Assembly: GCA_964586455.1 (NCBI GenBank)
Contig: CAZPHV010000015.1
Coordinates: 1 to 64,000, forward strand
Length of the DNA stretch: 64,000 nucleotides
Reading direction: 5' to 3'
Source of the DNA: Aquimonas sp964586455
GTDB lineage: Bacteria > Pseudomonadota > Gammaproteobacteria > Xanthomonadales > Xanthomonadaceae
Positions 59,177 to 64,000 of the stretch are shown here, piece after piece. The notes under the pieces were generated by a model, which had not been told where the DNA came from, did no database searches, and saw nothing but the letters and a program-made list of their open reading frames with translations. A program made the translations under genes and the position numbers. Numbering within the stretch: the first letter of the stretch is position 1; every line of letters starts with the position of its first letter.

Positions 59177-61663
59177 TCAACCGCCAGCCTGCTCCAGGCG
59201 CGCGCGCAGCGAGGGCAGCTCGATGTGATTCGGCTCCAGCTCGGCTGCGCGATCCAATGCCTGGCGAGCGCGCGCCGTCTCACCGCGGCCCAGGCGTTCG
59301 TTGGCCAGCCCCATGAAGGCGGATGCCAATCGCTGCCGCATCGCCGGCAGCTCGGCTGAGGCTGGCGCGACCACCTGCAGCCCTTCCAGATAGCGCAGGG
59401 CCTCATTGGGCCGGCTGGCCGCGAGCGCGGAATCGAAACGCTGCCGTGCCTGCACCGGCAGACCCTCCAGCAGGTTGCGGGCGCGGGCGTCCGAGGGCGC
59501 GAGTGCAAGTGCTGCACGCAGGCTGTCGTAGGCGCTTTCGCCCGGCGGCTGCAGCAGGCGCCCCTGTGTGATCGCAACCTCGGCATCGGCGATCAGCTGG
59601 TCTACGCGGGCAGGGTCTGCGCTGCCACCCCCCGCGACCCGGCTGTAACTGCGACGTGCCTCTTCCATGCGCTCGCGCGCCCGTGTCAAACCTGCTGGCG
59701 GCGGTGTCAGCAGGGCCGCGGAATCAAGCGCCGCTTCCGCGGCTTCAAAGTCGAAGTCGGCGCTGGCGGTCTCGGCCCGGCGCAACAGTTCCTGGCCCAG
59801 CCGACGCAGACCCTCGCGCGCCTCGGCGTTGTCCGCATCCAAGGCCAGCACTGCGCGGAATGCGTCCTGCGCACTGCGCCCGACCGGCGTGGTGAACTGC
59901 GCGCGGACGATGCGCTGGCGAGCTTCCTGCAGCAAAGTGGCGATCTGCTCCGTGCGGCCCTTTTGGGCCTCGGTCAAGGCAGCGCGCAGCTCAGGCAGCG
60001 CATGGTTGGCCGGGTCCACCTGGGCCACCGCTGCAAGCCGACGCTCGGCCTCGGCGAATGCGCCGGCTTCGACATCGGTGCGCGCCGCCGCCAGCACCGG
60101 CGTCAGCGCTTCGCGCAGACCGGCACGCGCCACCGGGTTGCCGGGATCCAGCGCCAACGCCTGTTGATAGAGCGCGATCGCGCCGCTGCCCGGATCTTCG
60201 ATGCGACCTTCCGCCAGCGCGGCCGCAGCCGCGTCGACACGCCGAGAGAGTTCCTCCTCGCCGGCCTCGCGACCATTGAGGGCCGCGATCGCGGCCTCGG
60301 TCGCGGCGAGCTCTTCGCTGCCCACACCCAAGCTGCGCGCGGAATCGAGCGCGCGCCGCGCCGATTCGACCGCGCCCGCTTGAAGGTGCTGCTGGGCCGA
60401 CTGCAGATGCGCGCGACCCACGCGGCGCAGGCCGTCGCGGGCCGCTTCGTGGTCCGGTTCGGCGGCAAGGATGGCGTCGTACAGGCTGCGCGCGCCCGGC
60501 CCCTGCGCATCGTCCTGCAGCCGGCCAGCCTGCAGCGCGGACTCGGCGCGGGCGAGCAGCTCGCCGCGATCCGAACCGCTCCAAAGGGGTCGCAGCTGAT
60601 CCTGAAAGGCGTAGCCCAGGGCAAGCGCCAGCACAGGCAGCAGCAGCCAGGCCCAGCGCCCGCCGCCTCCGGCCGCCTTCGGCTTCGACTTCTTCGCTCG
60701 CGGCGCCGAGGCGCGCGCATGGAAGGCGCCGAGCGCCCCCAACGACGGGCCGTCCTCCCGAGACTGCCCGCGGACCGAGCGATCTTCCGGCGGCGTGACG
60801 ATGGTTGGGGTTGTCTCGGAGACCTGTACCTTGACGGGCCGCCCGCGCGCCGGCGGTTCGGGCAGCTGCGGATCGAGCGTGGCGACGGACTCCAGGGCGG
60901 CGACAAGCTCGGCGCCTGATTCGAAGCGCTGCGCTGGGTCTTTTGCCAGCAGCCGATCGAACAATGGCTGCAGTTCGGCCAACTGCGCAGGCAGCCGCGG
61001 CAGGGGCGCGGTGATGTGCATGATGCCGACTGCCACCGAGTCATCCGCCTGATAGGGGACCTCGCCCAGCAGCAATTGATAGAACACGACGCCGAGGCTG
61101 TAGAGGTCGGCACGCCCATCCAGAGGCTGCCCACGGGCCTGCTCGGGGCTCATGTAGTGCGGTGTGCCGATGATCGCGCCGGTGCGCGTCATCCGCATCG
61201 AATCACCCGCACGGGCAATGCCGAAGTCGGTCAGCACCGAGCTGCCGTCTTCGCGCAGCAGGATGTTGTCGGGCTTGATGTCCCGATGGACCACGCCGCG
61301 CCGATGCGCATAGTCGAGTGCGCTGGCGATCTCACGGATCACTCGCACCGAGAAGCGGTAGTCGCGGCGGGGGCCGCGTCGCTGGATCACCGGCCCGCCA
61401 GGCAGGTGTTCCATCGCCATGTAGTGGCAATCGCCATGCTGGGCGACGTCATAGACGTGGACGACGCTGGGATGGCGCAGGCTGGCCGCGATGCGCGCCT
61501 CGCGCAGAAAGCGTTCGCCGAATTCCTCGTCGCCCAGCAGGGTGCCCGCCATGATCTTCAGCGCAACTTCGCGCTGCACGGATTCCTGCAGGGCCAGATA
61601 CACCGTCGACATGCCGCCGCGCCCGATGGGGCGATCGATGCGGTAGCCGGGAATCTCAATCAC
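59177..61663 (-). CDS. Transmembrane Ser/Thr protein kinase with repeat-rich C-terminus
   Basis: This 828-residue protein has a PknB/Hanks-type kinase domain at residues 7-265. It has the glycine loop IGRGGMSTV, Lys36, catalytic HRDIKPDN at 126-133, DFG at 146-148 and the GTPHYMSPEQ activation-segment end. A disordered linker and one membrane helix (about 337-353) lead to 470 residues of alanine-rich TPR-like helices, presumably periplasmic. The GTG start at 61663 places the first strand just before the glycine loop. The long frame upstream is antisense to the divergent operon. The divergent condensin-like genes start 144 bases away. Confidence 0.88.
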   Translation of the reverse strand: MIEIPGYRIDRPIGRGGMSTVYLALQESVQREVALKIMAGTLLGDEEFGERFLREARIAASLRHPSVVHVYDVAQHGDCHYMAMEHLPGGPVIQRRGPRRDYRFSVRVIREIASALDYAHRRGVVHRDIKPDNILLREDGSSVLTDFGIARAGDSMRMTRTGAIIGTPHYMSPEQARGQPLDGRADLYSLGVVFYQLLLGEVPYQADDSVAVGIMHITAPLPRLPAQLAELQPLFDRLLAKDPAQRFESGAELVAALESVATLDPQLPEPPARGRPVKVQVSETTPTIVTPPEDRSVRGQSREDGPSLGALGAFHARASAPRAKKSKPKAAGGGGRWAWLLLPVLALALGYAFQDQLRPLWSGSDRGELLARAESALQAGRLQDDAQGPGARSLYDAILAAEPDHEAARDGLRRVGRAHLQSAQQHLQAGAVESARRALDSARSLGVGSEELAATEAAIAALNGREAGEEELSRRVDAAAAALAEGRIEDPGSGAIALYQQALALDPGNPVARAGLREALTPVLAAARTDVEAGAFAEAERRLAAVAQVDPANHALPELRAALTEAQKGRTEQIATLLQEARQRIVRAQFTTPVGRSAQDAFRAVLALDADNAEAREGLRRLGQELLRRAETASADFDFEAAEAALDSAALLTPPPAGLTRARERMEEARRSYSRVAGGGSADPARVDQLIADAEVAITQGRLLQPPGESAYDSLRAALALAPSDARARNLLEGLPVQARQRFDSALAASRPNEALRYLEGLQVVAPASAELPAMRQRLASAFMGLANERLGRGETARARQALDRAAELEPNHIELPSLRARLEQAGG

Positions 61664-61807
61664 AAAGGGCGGGCCACAAGGCTTGGACAGAAGGGCGACA
61701 GCATAGCAACTCCGTCTGCGCGTTCCGCGTTCCGGAAGCGGCTTGCAGCGCACCGGACTTTGCACCACCCTACGCCGCCCGCCGATCGGCGGTGCCCCAT
61801 TGCCGCC

Positions 61808-63103
61808 GTGATCGAAACCCCCGACGACCGCTTCCACGATTTCCTCGCGCCCGGCTTTGCCCCTGAAGATCTGCCCGGGCTGGCCCTGCTGCTGCGCGGT
61901 CGCGAGCTGCTGCGTGCATTCAGCGCACTGTTCCACGGTGGCGAGGGCGGCGTGTTGGCGCGGCTGCTGGTGCTGCGCACACTCGGCGCGCGCGTCGACC
62001 CGCCCGACATCAGCCCGGCCGAGCTGCGCGAGCAGCTGGCCTACATCGAGCCGGTCAAGCTCGACACCATCATCGGCCGCCTGAAGGATCACGACCTCGT
62101 GGTCTGGGAGTCCGAAATCCAGCGCTACCGGGTCAGCGCGCTGGGCCGCAAGACGCTTGCAGCGCTGTCTACTCTGCTGGAATTCGAGGCCTTCGACCAC
62201 GACGGCGTCGGCTATCTCACCGCCCAGATCGCTGCAAGCCAAGCGGTGGGCGTGGTGCCCGCCGATGAGCTGTCGCATCTGCTGTCGCGCCTGACCGAGC
62301 TGCGCGACGACTTCGATCGCGCGGTGCTGTCGGGCTCGGAACACCGCATCCGCACCGCGTCTGGCCGGCTCGACCAGGTCTGGCAGTGGGTCGAGCGCGG
62401 CACCGACGTCGTGCGCAAGATCACGGCTGACCCCGATCTCGATCTGGATCCGAGTACGCATCGCCTGGCGCAAGCGGTTGGCCGCGCGCAGTCGGCCCTG
62501 TTGCGTCAGGCCAGCGTGTTCGCGCGTGCGCTGAACCAGATCGACCGCGATCGTATTCATCTGGGTCACTCGGGGCTGTCGTCCTCCGACCTGATCGGCT
62601 GGCTGCGCGACCAGAACGCCGAGCGCCTCGCCGCGTTCGCCGACGAGCTGTGGATCGCGCCGCCGCGGCCGGCCTTCATCCAGGACCAGATCGCACTGGA
62701 CCTGGCCGAGTTCGAGCTGGTCGACCGCGAGCGCGCGGCCCAGCTGGCTGCCGCCCTGCCCGCGGGCGCCAAAGCGCCGCGCACCGACAGCCTGCCAATC
62801 GAAACCGAAGACACCAGCCGGCTGCAGCGCTGGCGCGACGAGCTGGGCGAAGTGCGCCGCGAAACCGCGCTGTCCAAACTCGTTCCCAGCGAAGACTACG
62901 CCGCCAGCGCCTATCGCCTGTCCCTGCTGGGCCTGCTCGGCGATCCCGAGTCGGCCGCGCTCGACGGCCCGGCGGCCGACATCGCGCGGCTTTCGCTGCG
63001 CGTCACATTCAGCAACGACAAGATCGACCTGCACGGGCGCGGCGGCATCGCGCTGATGAGTGCGGGTGATGTGCGGCCGTTGACGGCCGCCGCGGAGGAA
63101 TGA
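61808..63103 (+). CDS. Condensin-like kleisin subunit (MukF/MksF/JetA-like)
   Basis: This is a 431-residue protein with no standalone motif. The N-terminal part (about 30-115) reads like paired winged helices (LRTLGARVDPPDISPAELREQL...LDTIIGRLKDHDLVVW), and a long helical middle follows. This layout and its place directly before a MukE-like gene and an SMC-type ATPase gene identify the kleisin of a condensin-type complex. The GTG start at 61808 is used. The family could be MksF or a Wadjet JetA. It does not match the DUF3375 type by eye. Confidence 0.65.
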   Translation: MIETPDDRFHDFLAPGFAPEDLPGLALLLRGRELLRAFSALFHGGEGGVLARLLVLRTLGARVDPPDISPAELREQLAYIEPVKLDTIIGRLKDHDLVVWESEIQRYRVSALGRKTLAALSTLLEFEAFDHDGVGYLTAQIAASQAVGVVPADELSHLLSRLTELRDDFDRAVLSGSEHRIRTASGRLDQVWQWVERGTDVVRKITADPDLDLDPSTHRLAQAVGRAQSALLRQASVFARALNQIDRDRIHLGHSGLSSSDLIGWLRDQNAERLAAFADELWIAPPRPAFIQDQIALDLAEFELVDRERAAQLAAALPAGAKAPRTDSLPIETEDTSRLQRWRDELGEVRRETALSKLVPSEDYAASAYRLSLLGLLGDPESAALDGPAADIARLSLRVTFSNDKIDLHGRGGIALMSAGDVRPLTAAAEE

Positions 63104-63888
63104 TGCAAGACCCTGTCGCCACCCTCATTGCGCGCCTGCTGGCGCAGCGCTGGCTGCCACGCGAGGACGAACTCGCACGTCGCGCCCTGCTCGACGAGCC
63201 GTTTCGCACCGATCTCGACAAGCGCCTCGAAGCCGCCGGCCTGGTGCTGCGTGAGCACCCGTACTCGGCGCACGTCGGCGTGGCGCTGGCGCGCGCGCAG
63301 GAGAAAGCCATCTTCGCGCAGGATCAAGGCTGGCTGTCGAATCAGCTGCAGCTCGATCGCAATGCGATGGCCCTGCTGGTGGTGCTGTGGGCGCTGATCA
63401 TCCTGCCCAAGCGGCAGCGTCAGATCGAACGTCAGGACGCCGACTTCGCCGGTGCCCAGCAGGAGCAGATGTTCGCCGAGGAAAAGCCCATCCCGGTGCA
63501 CGCGGGTGTTGCACCGACCTTGAGCGAACGCACCCTGATCGCCGACTTCGCCGACAAGCTCGGCGGCAAGATGGCGATCAACGTCAACCTGGGCGTGCTG
63601 GCGCGGCATGGCTTCATCCAGCGCCGTGCGGGCGAGCTCAGCGAAGGCCCGCTGCTTGACCTCGCCTTCGACTACGAGCGCACCAGCCGACGCATTCTGG
63701 ATGGTGCACTGGCCGACATCCTCAGCCCGGCCGCGCGTGCCGAGCGAGCAATCCGCCTGGCCGAGGCGCCACTGCCTTCGCCCGAAGACGACGAGGCTGC
63801 CGCGCTTGAGCCCGAGGCCGAAGAAGCCTCATGGGATGCGCCGCTGGCGATGGACGCGGGCACCGACAGCAGCTCGGAAAGAGGCTAG
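63100..63888 (+). CDS. Condensin-like MukE/MksE/JetB-like subunit
   Basis: This 262-residue protein overlaps the kleisin stop by ATGA; an ATG three bases later has the better-spaced GGAGG. It has two winged-helix-like segments (MALLVVLWALIILPKR and ERTLIADFADKLGGKMAINVNLGVLARHGFI) and an acidic tail rich in Glu and Ala. MukE-type proteins bind kleisin and DNA. The assignment depends on the operon as much as on the sequence. Confidence 0.65.
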   Translation: MMQDPVATLIARLLAQRWLPREDELARRALLDEPFRTDLDKRLEAAGLVLREHPYSAHVGVALARAQEKAIFAQDQGWLSNQLQLDRNAMALLVVLWALIILPKRQRQIERQDADFAGAQQEQMFAEEKPIPVHAGVAPTLSERTLIADFADKLGGKMAINVNLGVLARHGFIQRRAGELSEGPLLDLAFDYERTSRRILDGALADILSPAARAERAIRLAEAPLPSPEDDEAAALEPEAEEASWDAPLAMDAGTDSSSERG

Positions 63889-63891
63889 ACC

Positions 63892-64000
63892 ATGTTCGAA
63901 TTCCGCGAGCTCGAAGTCGTCCACTGGGACTACTGGGAGCGATTCAGCCTGCCAATGGACGCCCACATCATCACCGTGGTCGGCCCGAATGGCTCGGGCA
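63892..64000 (+). CDS. SMC-type ATPase, N-terminal 36 residues only
   Basis: The first 36 codons read MFEFRELEVVHWDYW followed by a strand and the Walker A loop VVGPNGSG at the window edge. A strand, a short WDYW turn and a GPNGSGK loop this near the N-terminus are typical of MukB/MksB/JetC-like SMC ATPases. It starts three bases after the MukE-like stop. The coiled-coil and C-terminal ATPase half lie outside the window. Confidence 0.7.
   Translation, partial: MFEFRELEVVHWDYWERFSLPMDAHIITVVGPNGSG

Noticed and set aside
59177..63034. The kinase frame extended upstream to about 1285 codons, and the kleisin frame extended upstream to 695 codons
   Set aside because: The two extensions are mutually antisense to the neighbouring real gene. 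Kinase and kleisin family similarity starts only at the GTG codons 61663 and 61808.
61808..64000. Firm assignment to the Wadjet system
   Set aside because: The diagnostic JetD nuclease gene is outside the window, and the kleisin does not show the DUF3375 pattern.
1..64000. CRISPR array
   Set aside because: No short repeats with regular spacers were seen on reading; the tandem copies present are two-unit transposon ends and dispersed palindromes.

Overview
The window is high-GC DNA from a gammaproteobacterium, most likely of the order Lysobacterales (Xanthomonadales). The evidence is the gene order ndk-rlmN-pilF-rodZ-TPR-bamB-der, the adjacent guaB-guaA pair, a 3-hydroxyacyl-CoA dehydrogenase/thiolase pair beside a PsrA-like TetR regulator, and several families of intergenic GC-rich palindromes typical of that group. 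No tRNA, rRNA or CRISPR array was recognised. The genus cannot be named from this sequence alone.

Region 1 (1-10400) is mobile and accessory. A truncated IS3-type transposase end (1-204) is followed by an array of three paralogous genes for tiny secreted two-cysteine proteins (500-760, 9346-9606, 9981-10244). The array is interleaved with copies of an unclassified repeat of about 150-220 bp. Between the first and second genes sits a complete Mu-type transposon of 7972 bp (1115-9086). Its ends begin TGT and finish ACA, each end carries two direct 22-bp repeats, and it is flanked by a 5-bp target duplication (tcgag). It encodes AlpA-like and Mor-like regulators, several small proteins, a MuA-like DDE transposase and a MuB-like AAA+ ATPase. 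It has no recognisable complete virion gene set. A small MITE-like element lies just outside its right end (9102-9232). Removing both insertions joins repeat copy B to the upstream region of gene 2.

Region 2 (10400-15600) holds an exported M20 amidohydrolase, a membrane diguanylate cyclase, a DUF6265-like protein and a two-gene hypothetical pair.

Region 3 (15661-23053) is a defence island on the minus strand directly downstream of guaA. In transcription order it contains a NYN/OST-HTH RNase-like protein, the ietA/ietS ATPase-subtilase pair, a PD-(D/E)XK nuclease-like protein, and the type IV toxin-antitoxin pair abiEi/abiEii with a palindromic operator.

Region 4 (23061-59125) is mostly housekeeping. 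It includes guaBA, a TRAP transporter with its TatT lipoprotein, folD, moeB with a shortened MoeA-like partner, and der. It continues with the bamB/rodZ/pilF/rlmN/ndk cluster, a beta-oxidation set, and a gliding-type ABC exporter with its auxiliary proteins. The last part has sseA, a Nudix CoA pyrophosphatase, an FKBP isomerase, folP, ftsH, rlmE, yhbY and an Mth938-domain protein.

Region 5 (59177-64000) contains a membrane Ser/Thr kinase with a repeat-rich extracytoplasmic part. Divergent from it is a condensin-like operon (kleisin-like, MukE-like, SMC-type ATPase) that is cut by the window edge.
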